The notes beneath the pieces were generated by a model. That model was given only the letters and a program-made list of their open reading frames with translations, was not told the origin of the DNA and did not search any database. Positions 25,601 through 39,632 of a stretch of 64,000 nucleotides of DNA are shown one piece after another. A program made the translations under genes and the position numbers. Source of the stretch: Brachionus koreanus (lineage: Eukaryota > Rotifera > Eurotatoria > Ploima > Brachionidae); contig PJRA01000313.1 of the NCBI GenBank assembly GCA_016987375.1, positions 1,962,195-2,026,194 of the forward strand. The letters are read 5' to 3'. Position 1 is the first letter of the stretch. Each line of letters starts with the position of its first letter.

Positions 25601-28600
25601 ATTAGAAATTAGCTGACTTTAAATAATTTTGTAGCTTTTACCAAGCAATGACCATTTACACAAATATCATGAGAATTTAAACTGCATTTTGTTCCATCAA
25701 TTACAATCGGACTTAGTAAAGCGAATGTTGATTTCTCTTCAACATGACAAAAGAGTAAACATTTTCTTCTTGGATCTATCACAAAATAAATATTATTAAG
25801 ATCAATATTTGTTTTTTAAACTAATTTCTACCAGATGAATAATATGCTTTCCATTCTAAATTTGTTTTAGTAATGCTGAATCCCATTTGATCAGCTAATT
25901 TGACATAACTAGTTTTTTTTGCTGAAATTCTACACTGTTCATCACGAAAATTAACTTCTTTGAATTCACAGTCCTTTATAACATAGATAATAAAAATATC
26001 CAAAATAATATTTTAAAGATTTATTACTTGAATGCTACAAGACTCATACCAGACTCTTTTGCCTACACAATACTTTCCACCATTTTTTGGTCTTGATTGT
26101 AGCTAAATTATTTTATTTTAATAAGAAATTAATCGTAGATTACTCTGGGTTGTCACAAGTACGGTATCGTTTTCGGATCCCTCCACCGCAGGTTCGTGAG
26201 CAGCTAGTAAAGTCACTCCATTCACTGAAGCCTCCATCTACAGGTTTATTTTGATCATTTTTGGGATTAACGCATTCACCGTTTAAGCAAATATTTCCCA
26301 TCTTTGAAAAATGATAAGTATTTTTAAAGAGAAAAATTTCACTTAATCTTTACATAGATGCCTCTAGTTCTACATGGCGTACCATCTGCCCATTTAGTAT
26401 TTGTTGTAACACATTGATACGCATTAGTTTTTGGAGAGTCTGCTTTACACCAAAGAATTTTACAATCTTCTTCCTAAATTAAAATTATTTTCTTTTTCAA
26501 ATATTTTTCAAAAAATATTTCAGAATATAATTACGGGGTTATGGTCACACTTATCGCTTTTAATACCAAAAATTTGTTGACATTGATGCTTAAGACTATA
26601 AAAATGATGCAATCCGGGATATCTAGCATTTATAATCATTGTGTCATCAAATTGTTCCAGAGTATTTTCAAATTTTAAACTATTGTTTAAAATATTCTTA
26701 GAAAAAGTGGGAGTATTAAATAAACACTCGCCATCACCGGCTCTAAAATTAAATTATTCAAATAGAAAAAAAAATCCAATATTAGTTTTACCTGAGAAAA
26801 TCATTTAACTCTGTGACACTACAATTTGACCATATCTGAGTTTTTTTTGTCAAATCAAGCATAGCGGCCATCATCTGTGTAGCAGAATTATTTAAATTTT
26901 TACATCTTTCTTCATCAACATGCTTCATTCCCAATCTAATTTATCATTTAATTTTTTTAATTGTAATATTTATCTTCTAATTTTTACAAATGGCCTATTT
27001 CATGAGCTATTGTGTAAGCAGTGTTGAGCCCAGAATCTTCAATTACTGCACAATTTTGAAATGGAACACATACTTGATTAAGCCTAGCTATTCCCAGTGT
27101 TTCGCACACATCCTTAGATTTGCAAATATCACGTCTTTAAAAATGAGTTTTAATTTGATTTTTTAAATTTTAGTAAAAAATACTTAGTGATCAAAATAGC
27201 AACGTCAATTTGTTTATTAATGCTTTTCCACTTTCTATAATTATATTGCCATTTACAAAATCTAGACAAAAGTATTTCAGCTTCCCATTCTTTGCCAAGT
27301 TTTTTAAGCTAAATAAAAATATAAATTCGATAAATTAAATTTTAAAAAATTGAGTTTACCGTTTCTTCGTGGTAAACCGGCTCGTCTAATTCGTGCTCAT
27401 AGATTATATCACTGATATACACTCTTATTGGATTAATCAAAGAAGGATGCTGATACAGCTGTGTGGTCATGAATAAAAGTGTAATAATGTGATTGTTGAG
27501 ATTTTCACCATAAAAATCATGCATTTGTCGATCAACAACAACCAAAAGTTCCAGAAAAACTCTACGATCGACGACATCCAGAAAAAAATTGCTTTCCCTT
27601 TTATGACGTTTGTGAGAATCATTTGATTTTAGCTTAGCTGACTCAATAACTGAAATAAATTCTTATTAATTTATACTCACTTAAAAATGCGATTTCGAAT
27701 AGAAATAAAAAAAATAGATAAAATTTATTTATTTATAATAGCTCTGAATTTATAAATAAATAAATTTAATATGTTTTTTTCTCGATGATTGATTATAAAT
27801 TAAATAAAAAATCAGAATATTTTTTTGAAAGTTTTTAAAGCACTTGGTGCATTGACATTTCAAGAAAATTAACTAAACTAACTAGACCATAATGAATTAA
27901 AGTAAATTTCGCGCATTCAAAAAATAATATATGACTTTTTTTCTTGCTTCTAAAGTTTATGATTAATTGAACGAATAGATCATAAAAGTTTTAAATACTG
28001 CTTTTTTTTATCTATCCTAGCATTTATTTTTCAGAATGTCATATTTTTTAAATTAAAATTTTAATCTGCATATCTATTGTTTATGAAATGAATTAAAAGG
28101 TACATTTAATTTATCAAAACGGTTTAAAATTTTTGTTTTAAATTAACTCAAGATCTGACAGAAAAATAAAAGATAATTTTTTTTGTTTAAATTCTGAATT
28201 TAATTATCTGTATAGGAAAAATTGTTTGATACCCTCAGTGGCACTAGATACATATGTTTTTTGATTAGGTGTTTTATTTGATTTTTTAAACAGAATATGA
28301 GCCTCAGTGTACTCCGATCTTGCTTCAAAGTCAACCAAAGAAAAATCATACAATTCATAAGACTTTGAATCAAACTCTTCAATTGGCTCCAAAAAATAAT
28401 CTTCATCATTTAATATAAAGCTTCCACTCTGATTAAAAAAAATGAGAATTCAAGGTGTCATTTTTTAAAAAACTTACAATTTGACCTTTCTGACAAAGAT
28501 TCAAATACAGTAGAGAGTCAATTTGATTGTTGACGTATCCATTAAAGAGACAATTTGAGTAAAGTAGATTTGAGCTTGTCGAAAAATTGTCTAGCTTAGC

Positions 28601-28882
28601 AATTTGTTGGTTATAAAATAGGTCTGGTGCTAAATATATTCCATTTTGGTTCAGTATTAAACTAAGCTTAAAGCTATGCTCGAATGCGTATATATAAAAT
28701 GAATTGAGACTTGAATTTCTTGTATTGGCATCTATTGAATGTTTTTTCAGTAAATTTGGTGTTTGCTTTGTATTATTATGATCAATTAATTCAATTGTGT
28801 TAAGTTCAGAACCTTTTTTAAATGTCATAATATTAAAAATTAATAAAAGAATAAGTAAATAAGGAAAATTAAAAAAAATCAT
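19693..28882 (-). CDS. ADAMTS9/ADAMTS20/GON-1-type metalloprotease
   Basis: Twenty-nine exons join in phase to 2,086 aa: 28882-28478, 28428-28233, 27649-27360, 27308-27184, 27134-26988, 26935-26792, 26742-26535, 26473-26354, 26301-26144, 26091-26028, 25973-25832, 25775-25642, 25583-25463, 25406-25320, 25264-25104, 25053-24749, 24666-24471, 24416-23541, 22606-22442, 22392-22210, 22154-21825, 21774-21388, 21330-21136, 21087-20914, 20860-20672, 20610-20475, 20419-20233, 20179-19840, 19788-19693. Order: signal peptide; propeptide ending in a furin-type site (KRHKR, about 214-218); zinc protease with HEIGHLLGMKH (383-393) and a Met-turn; disintegrin-like region; central thrombospondin repeat (CSRTCGGG..CDNPEPKNGGKYC); Cys-rich region; spacer (GYNFLATIPAKTTSIYIYRH); about 16 more thrombospondin repeats, some degenerate; and a C-terminal GON domain (LTLKSGESRNFAEIYDKKLF, PVPFGNSGDCYSSVPECQQG, CGGFCGFCKPDPSTG). 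The family cleaves proteoglycans, and GON-1 is needed for gonad cell migration in nematodes. The GON domain places it with ADAMTS9/20/GON-1. Confidence 0.95.
22607..23540 (-). other. Long intron of the ADAMTS gene (934 bp)
   Basis: It lies between two thrombospondin-repeat exons and is about 15-20 times longer than most introns of this gene. I found no open frame, RNA gene or transposon end inside. Confidence 0.6.
27650..28232 (-). other. Long intron of the ADAMTS gene (583 bp)
   Basis: It separates the propeptide exon from the exon that carries the furin site. It is AT-rich, and nothing was recognised in it. Confidence 0.6.
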
Positions 28883-31800
28883 TGTCCAGGAAGATTTTTT
28901 TCAAGTTTTTTAATTTAAAATAAAAATTTATCCGTCAAAAAAATCTAAATAATAGAATTTAATTTAAAGAAAAAAAATTCTTACTTTTATTTTCAGTCGA
29001 AGTTAATGTAGAATCAATAAAAAAACACAAATATAAGGAAACAGCTAAAAAGATATTTGTTGTTCCATAACTCGATATGACAAATTTAAAAATAAAATTG
29101 GCTATATTAAATAAATAACTAATTTTGAGTTGCATTATTTTGGATGATTTTACGCAAACATTATAAAAGAGTCTATTTGAAATATTTTGAGTTTGTGATT
29201 TGAAAATTAAAATGTATTTGTAATTGGTATTGATTAAATACCGTTTTTACTTTTTAAGCATTCTATTAATCGCATTAGTTTTAAAAATTTTATCTATATT
29301 TAAAAAAATAAAAATTTTATCTTCAAAGTGTCAAACAAACCTGCTAGCTCAGCTAAGTTTTAGTTTTTTCGTCTTCGTCAGACGCTTTCTAATTCCATTT
29401 AGAACGCTTTGCTAATCAAAAATAATTATTAGATAACTCATTTCATTCAAATAATTGAATAAACCAGACTAATGCTTCATAAACTTAGTAAAACTATTGA
29501 TTCAAACAAAAATGTGTAATTCAAATTATTGTTTAGATTGAAAACCTGGAATCATCCCTGAGTTTGTAAAAACAAATTTGTAAAAAATTAACATCAGTAA
29601 CGGCACGTTATTTATAATTTGTTTAGTTTAAAAAAAGTTAAGAATAAAAACTCTAAAATGCACAGTTGTAAGCTTTATTTCTGATTTTAAATCATTTTAA
29701 ACATATTAAACTTTTATTATCAGCAATTTCTAATTATTGATTTTTGGTGTCTCATATTGAATACTTTATTAATGAACTTATTAAAATCATTATTTAGATT
29801 TTGGTTGTCAAAAATTTCTTAAAAACTGAGAAAAGTTAAAATTTGAAACTCAAAAATGCTTGAATTTATTTTTAAATGAATAAAAAAAAGGTCTTTGGAT
29901 TTTTTACATAGTTGCTAATTTTCTGGCATAACCTTAGGATAAAAAGGTAAAAAAATAATAATCATGTAAATACTAACGGAATAATAATAATTTTTTGTTT
30001 GAATAAAAAATTCAATAATCCATTTAATAACACGAGAATAAAATTATTTTTTTTTCATCTAATTTCTATTTTAAAATTCAATGTTTTATCTGTTCTAAAT
30101 TTTGAACATTTAACCTAGGCTTTTCATTTTATTTAGATTAATTATTACATTAAGTAATATTTGTTTACATTTATTAAAAACGGTTTATATTACTAGAAAA
30201 ATCGTTATCTAATAAAAACATATTTTTTAAAAAGAATTTTTAGTTTAGAACTTTTGTTTAATTTATTTTATTTTTTTTTTTTCATCCCGTAGATAAAAAA
30301 TTAACAAAGAAAATTTAACCATTTGCATTGATCTCAATTTATTTTTAAATATCTTTCCATTTAAACAAAGCTGATGCAGCTTGAAATCATTAAAATAAGC
30401 TCGTAAATATATTTTAATAGTATAAAATTGTAATTAAAATATTCACTTCTCTGATTTCATAATCATTAGTTTATAACTTTTATACGACTTAGTTTGAATA
30501 ATTTAATATTGAAGTTAAAATATTTTTTCAAGACCTAGAATAGACTAGTTCTTATTCAACAACACAGCTGAGCATATCAATCTTAAATCTCATCTAGGTT
30601 TCTAAAAAACTAATAAATTTGATTAAAACATTTTTAAAATAAAAATTGACTTTTATAAGCCAAGATTATAATTAAATAAAATTAAAAGGTTGAGTTAAAT
30701 AAATAACTAAATTCTAAATTATGTAAATTTTAAAAATTAATTTAAAAAGATTTAAAATTATTTTTTTTAAAAGTAAATTTTTTTGCAAATTAAAATTGGA
30801 AAAAAAATTAGAATTGAACCTACAGCTTGTTAAATAATTGAGATAAAAATCGTTTATTTATATTTGTATAATCAACAAATTTACATTTAAATATTAATAA
30901 CATTTTTTTCAAATTTTTGATTTAATGCTTTTGAATAATAAAGTATTTGCTGCAAATTTATTAGTCTAAAACAACTAGTTATTACTAAAAAATGTTAAAA
31001 TCATTTAGCTATCAGGCTTAAAAAATTAATAATTAAAAATTTTATTTTTTATAGCTATTCTTAAAATATATTGCATCAAAGAAGTGTATTTCGCTTCTGG
31101 TTTAATCTCAGAACTATAAAATTATCTGATCACGTTAGAATAATAAAATGCACTCTTTCTTAATTTGTTTTACAATTAGTTTATTTTTATGTTTGACTTT
31201 AGCTTTAATAAAATTAGTAAACTATTAGAGTACTAGATACAAAAAAAAAACAAACAATTTTTGAATAATTGATGTAAAATTTTTTGATTTTAAGTATCAA
31301 ATTATTGATACTAAATAACTTAATTAACAAAACAAATAGCCTAAAAAAATTGCTCTACTTGATTTAAATATTTGTCTTTAAATTAATTTAAAAATTCTTT
31401 AATAGAAAAATCTTATAGCATTAAACTCTTATGAAAATAATGAAAATTTAACAATTTAAAATATAATTAAACTATGATAATAAAAAATCTATTAAAAATA
31501 AATCATTGAATGATTTATTTCACTGTTAAGTTCAATAGACGACTCAAAGATAAATAAGAATAAATTTCTTTTGCAGCATAACTTGTAACATAACCTTAAC
31601 GCTTAGAACATTTGATTACTTTCTGTTACATTTTTCTTACATGATCTATCAATTTTATAATATTCGAGCAAAACCACTAAGACCAATCATCATTGAAACT
31701 TATTAATCAAAATTCTGACTTGTTTTTTACAAAATTTATCTATCTATAAATTTATTAAATGCTACTTATCAAAATATGACTGAAATTTAAAGGATTATCT

Positions 31801-33500
31801 TAAACTAATAATGTTCACATATTTATCTTGATTAGGATTTTTTACATAATCAAATTATGATTAAAGGATATGATTAAAAAAATCCAAAAAACTCAATTTA
31901 CAGTCAAAATCTAATAATTTGATGTGATGTTGCTTAACAAAAATGTAAAAATCTTTTATTTTATTATAAATATGTTTTGAAAAAGCTTAACATTATCTTC
32001 AATATCCGATATAGTTTTATTATTTAGACAAGAAAAAAGTTACCTATTTAACATCCGCATATAGAGTGTTATATTTTGAAGATAAAGAAAAATAATCGAA
32101 AGCAAAATTTTTTATTTTAATAAACTAAACCAAATAGGTTAAATAAGATTTTTTATCATTTTAATAAAAAAAAAATCTTCAATCATAGTTAAAATTTTTA
32201 TCTATGCGGAACTTTTTTTTTGATAAATTGCTAAATTAAAAAGGAAAAAAAATGAAATCTTGACAGTTATTATAAATTAAAGAAATATTTTTGAATTATT
32301 GTCTTTAATGTTTTGTTTTAAAATACCCAGTCTCGATAAAAAAAGTATTGAAACTAATGTCTACTAGCTAAAACATAGCATTTTTTAATAAAACCCAAAT
32401 ATTTTTTTTCTTCAAAACTATTAAAGTCAAAAATAAAAAACATAATAGATAAAAATATTTACGAATTTTCAATATAAAATTAGGATTCAGTAAATTTTTA
32501 GAGTTTGCTTTTGCCAATATTTTGGCGTTAGATTTAAAGTCATTTGTAAAATGAAGTAATGCTTTAATAATTGACGAAAAGTTAAGTTTGTTAAAATATT
32601 TTCCAATTTCATTTCCAAAATGATTTAAAGTTTTTTTTAAGTTACCTTATTCTTTGTTTCAATTTTCTTTATGAGAAAAATTTGGAAAAAATATAATGGC
32701 TAGTCTATCTTTTTTGAACAAATTAAAATTAAATCTAAAAGAGCATCATTAAATTGCTTTATAAAAAATACAAGATAAATGCTAAAATTGAGCCTCACAT
32801 CAGTAAACTAAACTCAAAACCAAAATTTTCTGATCTATAGCTGATTTGCATAATTTTTAAAAATGTTGAATACGCTTTTTTTGTTCAAGGATTTGGGCTT
32901 AATTCAAACAGAAACTATTTGAGTAAAAGAAATATTTTAAATTAATTAAGTGTAGAATCAGGCTTGCGAATTTGATCGTGTTTGATTCGGAATTATTAAT
33001 CATAGCTGAATTTTCTCTATTTTTAATTAGGAACACATTTTATTGTAATGCAATATTTTTGAACATTAAAATACAAAGAAATATTTTTTACAAATATTGA
33101 TAGATTTAGGACTTGGAACAAAAATAATTATCTGATTTGAATTATCATTTAAAAATTATGCTTAATAATTTTCTTAAATATCATTCAAAAATAAGATCTG
33201 CATTTAAATTCCAATAAATTATTTTAAAAAATCATGAATTTATTTAATATTAATCTAAACCATATTTTGATAAGAATTGAATGTAAAAAAAAATACTTAT
33301 TTTTAAAATTTAAATTTTTGATTTTGAACAAAAAATATAAATGATCCACAGCGCATTAAGATTTAAAAGTAGTTTTAAAGAAAATTTTAATAACAACGCT
33401 CTTGATACAAATAAAAGATCTTTTCTTATTATGTTTAACTATTTTGAATTAAAATCTCTTTTTGAAAACCTTTAAAATAAAAATTTTCTAAATAAATAAA
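28883..33500. other. AT-rich gene desert of 4.6 kb
   Basis: This is the longest stretch of the window without a supported gene. It has only short frames (one of 63 codons at 29224, with no family likeness). No tRNA, repeat array or transposon end was seen. It lies between the divergent ADAMTS and channel genes, so both promoters should be in it. Confidence 0.5.
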
Positions 33501-34992
33501 ATGAATCAAACAACTAAAGCTCAGAAAAAACGAGCTTCGTTTTCATCATCAAATAGAGTCAGAGAAGTTGAAATTCGGATTATTTTTTTGCGCATTGGTG
33601 ACATTGATACTCTTAACGAAAAATTTTTTGCGGAAATTTTGATCGAAAGTAGATGGGAAGATCCTAAACTGAGTCTAGAATTCGAATCTGACTTGGATTC
33701 ATCGATTGTTGAGGATGAAAAAGAGCTCAACAACCCAAATAAATATTGGAATCCGAAAATCTATGTCGAAAACTCTTTAAATGACCCAAAACAAACTGTT
33801 TATTACAAAATTAAAAAAGAAATCTTAGATGTCAACACAGATCAAAACCAGCTTGATTCGACTCAATCCAAAACAACAACTAAATTTTGGCTCTACGAAT
33901 ATAGGAAAATAAAAGGACACTTTTTTGAGAAATTAGACTTACAATATTTTCCACTTGATGTCCAAGGCTTAAGTATTATAGTTACTACTTTCAAGTCAAA
34001 TAAAGAAGTATCACTGGTTCATAATAGTAAAAAATCATCAATTATTAACAATAATTTAACAGTCGATAAAAATATTTGGTAATTAAACTTATTACTGATA
34101 GCTTTTATACTTTAGTAATTTTAACTTGTATAAAAGTAGTATTTAATTTTTTTTATTTTAATTAGTATTTTTTAGGCATTTATTTCAGCATGTTCAATCA
34201 AAAAGCAATTATAATTTGATACTAAAAGATGAATTGAGAAGTAGTAGTGATCAATTAGATGTAAACAGTAGTGATAAGACCCTGATTAATCAGCCGATCA
34301 AATTTCCAATGATAATGTTTCAGTGCCAAGCCGCTCGCAGATCAGGCTATTTTTTCTGGAATGCATACTTTTTAATATTTTTGATTACTTCAGCCGTATT
34401 TTCAACATTTTCGATTCGATTTGACCAGCCTCACTTTAGACTCCCAACAACCGCAACACTTATGTTAACAAGCATAACTTTTCGATGGAGTTATAGCAGT
34501 CGTTGCTTACCAACTGTAAATTACTTAACTTCCTTGGATAAATATTCCATTAATTCATTAATTTTAATTTTTCTTTGTCTTGTTTGGCACGGTCTTGGTG
34601 TAGTCTTTCTTAACTTTTTCGATTGGGACACTGTTAAAAAATTGGACAAATTATTTTTAACATTTTTAATTTTATTTTTTATTTCAAGTCATTTGATTTT
34701 GTTTATTTGGCTAAAATCGGCTAATTCAATTAGGAAAGCTTTAAGAGAAAGAGACAATCTTTACCAGCAAGCCAAGTCAAGTCAACTGATGTTTTCAGAA
34801 GAATACGAAATCGATCCAAATAACAATATAACAAACAATTCAAAGCGTTTCTCTGTTTTTAGCTCTTTAAATTATATCGATGCAATTAATTCTGGAAAAA
34901 AATTCAGTATGACACGAAGGCCCACAATCTTGAAGACAAGTCTGCCCGACATAAATGAAAATAACGAAAAAGTTTTGCTCAATAATGCTTAA
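33501..34992 (+). CDS. Pentameric ligand-gated channel subunit without a Cys-loop, copy 1
   Basis: Exons 33501-34078 and 34176-34992 give 464 aa. The ligand-binding fold is shown by FFAEILIESRWEDP, YWNPKIYVENSL and FFEKLDLQYFPLDVQGLSII. In the last, the FPxDxQ turn is kept, but both cysteines of the classical Cys-loop are replaced (Glu or Lys before, Leu after). Helix M1 is FFWNAYFLIFLITSAVF; M2 is TATLMLTSITF followed by RWSYSSRCLPTVNYLTSLD; M3 and M4 follow. No signal peptide is seen: the N-terminus (MNQTTKAQKKRASFSS) is polar and basic, although the binding domain must reach the cell outside. An upstream exon could supply one, but no acceptor is visible at the start. The M3-M4 loop is very short. 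Cys-less animal subunits are known from an annelid (Alpo family). The ligand is unknown. Confidence 0.85.
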
Positions 34993-35662
34993 ATTTTTTA
35001 TTCAATTTTAATTTAATAAATATATTTTGAATTTTAAAAAAAGTTTGATAAAAGGCCTTTAATTCAAAATTAATTTGATTTTAATAAAATTGACCAAAAC
35101 CTGATAATTAGCCAATAAATAGGTAAAATGTTCAAAAAATAAAATCAAATAAACTAAAACTATATGAAATATCTAAAAATCCAGAAACTAAAAAAACCAG
35201 CTTTTTAATTAAAAAAATATTTTTGTTAAGTAAATATACAAAAAAATAAAACAAATAGAGGGACTTATGATAAATTAAAAACGCATCAGTTTCGTTTAGA
35301 TGATAAAAGCAAAAATTGGTTATTGTTTAATTTTTTTTTAAATGAAACGCTTTTCAATGGAAAAAGACTGGTATTTTTTTCTCAAATGAAGAATTAGCTA
35401 TAATTAGTAAATAAATTTTTATTTTTGTAAATATTTTCAAAATTTAATTTTATCAGATATTTTAAAAGAAAAAACCAATAGAATTCTTTGAGAAAATTGA
35501 GTGTATAAACTTGGTTTAAAGCAAGATGTCGATTTACTAAATTTGATAAAATGTTTCGCAATTGAGGCATTAAATTTTCTGATTTTGTCAGATATAAATA
35601 GCTAATTACAAATAAAGTAAAATTCTAAAATTTTAAATTTGGATTTATTCAATTTCAAGAAA
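34993..35662. other. Spacer between the two channel genes
   Basis: 670 bp of AT-rich DNA. It should contain the end of copy 1 and the promoter of copy 2; no motif stood out. Confidence 0.5.
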
Positions 35663-37052
35663 ATGTCCATAAAACAGAAGCCTCGTTGGGTGGAGACCCG
35701 AGCAATTTTTTTGCGTATTGGAGAAATTGATACAGTTAATGAGAGATTTTTTGCAGAAATACTGGTTGAGAGCAGATGGGAAGAGCCAAAGTTAAGTGCA
35801 GAATTCGACACTTCAAAGTTTTTTAGTGAAGAGAAAGAAATAAACAATTCAAATAAATTCTGGAATCCCAAAATTTACATTGAAAACGCTTTAAATGATC
35901 CAAAACAAACAATACACTACAAAATTATGAAAGAATATCAGAGAAAGCAAATTGTAATTAATCCTGAAGAAACCACCTCCTTATTTAAATTTTGGTTCTA
36001 TGAATACAGGAAAATTAAAGGATATTTTTTTGAAAAACTTAATCTTGAATATTTTCCACTAGATGTGCAAGATTTAAGTATAATAGTGACCACTTTCAAA
36101 TCAAATAAAGAAGTAGTTTTGGTTCAGAATAAAGAAAAACTTTCGCTTGTAGGTAGCAACATGACTATAGATAAACACATATGGTTAATTTTTTTTTTTA
36201 ATTTTCGCATGAAAGATATTTTGATTAAATTTTTATTTTAGGCATTTGTATCAACATGTTGAAGTAAAAAGCAATTATGACTTTATTGTGTGCGAAGATA
36301 CAATGAATGATTCAGATGACGATGTTGAAAAAAATCAAAAACGAAAATCCATTCAAAATATTATACAATTTCCAATGATAATGTTCCAATGTAGAGTATC
36401 CCGTAGATTTGGTTATTATTTTTGGAATGCATTTTTTTTAATATTTCTAATTACTGCGCCAGTTTTTGCAATATTTTCTATTCGACCAGACCAGCCTCAC
36501 TTTAGACTCCCTACAACAGCCACTCTGTTGCTAACTAGTATAACATTTAGATGGACTTATAGTGCTCGTTGCTTACCTACAGTAAATTATTTAACATCTT
36601 TGGACAGCTATTCAATTAGATCAATAGTATTCATTTTTTTTTGTCTGGTTTGGCACGGATTTTGCACCATATTTTTCAATTTTTATGATTTTAAAGTGGT
36701 AAACAAAATAGATAAAATCATTCTTGGTATTTTGTTTTTCTTATTTATTCTAAGTCACTTAATACTTTTGCTATGGATAAGATCTGCTCATAAAATTCGT
36801 AAAGTTATGAAACTTAAAGATAAAACTTTTATTACATACCACTCTAAGTCAAGCAAGCGCATTATTAATGATTTATTACAGCTTTACACTTATGAGCAAT
36901 TGGAGGAGATGTCGGCTCGCAATTCAATTTTCAGTACTGTTTATAATATTGATTTGATTAATGCGATTCAAAGAGATAATCCAATTATGAGACGGTTATC
37001 ACATTTTACAGGTGGTTTATCGAATATTACTGAGGTAAATGAAACATTTTAG
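35663..37052 (+). CDS. Pentameric ligand-gated channel subunit without a Cys-loop, copy 2
   Basis: Exons 35663-36183 and 36242-37052 give 443 aa. It is a tandem paralogue of the preceding gene with the intron in the same place, splitting a conserved Trp codon (TG|G). The same blocks occur: RFFAEILVESRWEEP, FWNPKIYIENALNDPKQT, FFEKLNLEYFPLDVQDLSII, TATLLLTSITF and RWTYSARCLPTVNYLTSLD. The Cys-loop cysteines are again absent, and there is again no signal peptide (MSIKQKPRWVETRAIF). The Arg in the upper half of M2 (ITFRW) and the RCLP motif in the M2-M3 linker are shared by both copies. The two proteins could form one heteromeric channel. The ATG at 35663 is the first in frame, since the frame upstream begins only with a TTG. 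Confidence 0.85.
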
Positions 37053-37423
37053 ATTTATTTGAAAATTTAAAAATAAACAAAGAATTGAAAAATTTATTTT
37101 AAATATTTTGAAATATTTTCACAATCAAAAATAATCTGGCTTCAAAATCAAATAAGATTTTTGATGCATTTTCTAGAAAATTAACCATCGGCATATTTTT
37201 GGCTAAATTTTTGTTAAATAGAATAAGAAAAATTTAAATTAAATTTATTATTTCTGGAAAAAAACTTTTATTTTATTTGATCAATAAATAATTAGATTTA
37301 AAAAAAATAATAAAAACATTCTTTTAACTCTTAGTTTTCGTACAAAGGCAAAAATGATATTGGACTTGGTTTAATCCTTAATTTCAAAATTTAAGGAAAT
37401 GAAAATTTACTTTATTTAAAAAG
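37053..37423. other. Spacer between convergent genes
   Basis: 371 bp between the stop codons of the second channel gene (plus) and the PHYHD1-like gene (minus). It probably holds both 3' UTRs. Confidence 0.5.
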
Positions 37424-38464
<1,041 letters not shown>

Positions 38465-38933
38465 TTTAAAATTTTAAAAATCTTAAATTAAAATATTTAA
38501 AATATATACAAAATAATTTTTTGATATTATTTTAAACCCATTCTTTTAGAAAAAAAATTCAGAGAAGAAATAAGCATCCATACATAAAACTAAGATAATT
38601 TTTAAATATCTTGAAATTTATGAAATTAATATCAAAATATTAATTATATTTATTTTAATTTTTAGTTAAAAATTCAAACTTAACAAACCGATCTAAACTT
38701 TGGATTCATTTTAGTTTAGAGCTAGACACTTTATTTATTGCATTCGATAAGAAAATATCAACATTTAAAAATAATTTAAGATAACCTTAAAATTTTATCG
38801 CGATAAAAATCTTGGGTAAATGAAAAAAAATATAGAATTAATTATAGTTCTTTTAGATTTTGTTAAAATTTTATCTCTAAATTTAAATTTAAAAAAAAAA
38901 TTTTTCTTAATTTTATTTTTAGTTTAAAAATGT
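38465..38933. other. Spacer, PEBP to PHYHD1
   Basis: 469 bp of AT-rich DNA between two minus-strand genes. Nothing was recognised. Confidence 0.5.
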
Positions 38934-39632
38934 TCAAAACTCAGTTCTTGATGCCAAAACTCTATGAACAACATCAGAGTGTTCATCCCATTCAGCTTGA
39001 ATAAAATTAGCCGCAACTAAAGGACCAAGATGATGACTTTTGACAAATTGTCTTGAAAAAAATTTTAAAAATAAAAAATTTTGATTAAAAAAATTAATAC
39101 TTAGTATGAAAATTATTGCGATGCTTTCCAGTTATACTAGTGATGGTATGGACGTCATTAAAAACTAATTTTTCTGGTTGTTTGAAGACTGTAAGAACAT
39201 ATCTATGCAAGCCACTACCTTTTGGAGGTGCAGGACCAACATATCCAACTTTTTCTTCACCTTGAGAGACATTATTTCCTGGAATATTTACTACCATCCA
39301 ATGATGCCACTCTTTAAACTTCGGTGATCCTCTTGATGGAGCGTCAGGATCAGTCATGATTAAAGTGTAAAAAACATTGGGATCTGAATCCCAATGCAAA
39401 TTTGGCTGACTTTTGGCCTAAAAAACTATTAAAATTTGGTTGGAAATGACACTAATCTTACTTCTGTTGGAGTAACAACATTACCAAGTTCAGCCTTTAC
39501 ACCTGAATGAGGCCAATCAACCTTTGGAAAAATTTAAAAAAAAAAGAAAAAAATTTATTATACTTGTAGAATTTGTTGAGGATTTTCGTTGATTACATCT
39601 GGAACAACACCTTCTGCTTTGAATTCTTCCAT
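38934..39632 (-). CDS. Phosphatidylethanolamine-binding protein (PEBP/RKIP family)
   Basis: Exons 39632-39564, 39521-39462, 39417-39101 and 39051-38934 give 187 aa, the usual length of animal PEBPs. Family marks are complete: LIMTDPDAPSRGSPKFKEWH, HHWMVVNIPGNN, YVGPAPPKGSGLHRYV and a C-terminal helix (FIQAEWDEHSDVVHRVL). PEBPs bind anionic lipid head groups, and vertebrate PEBP1 restrains Raf kinase signalling. It is cytosolic, with no signal peptide. The DPDAPSR and GLHRYV motifs that form the ligand pocket are intact, so the protein should be functional. Confidence 0.95.

Noticed and set aside
29224..29415. 63-codon frame near the ADAMTS 5' side
   Set aside because: Starts with TTG not ATG, lacks homologues I know and has no flanking splice signals.
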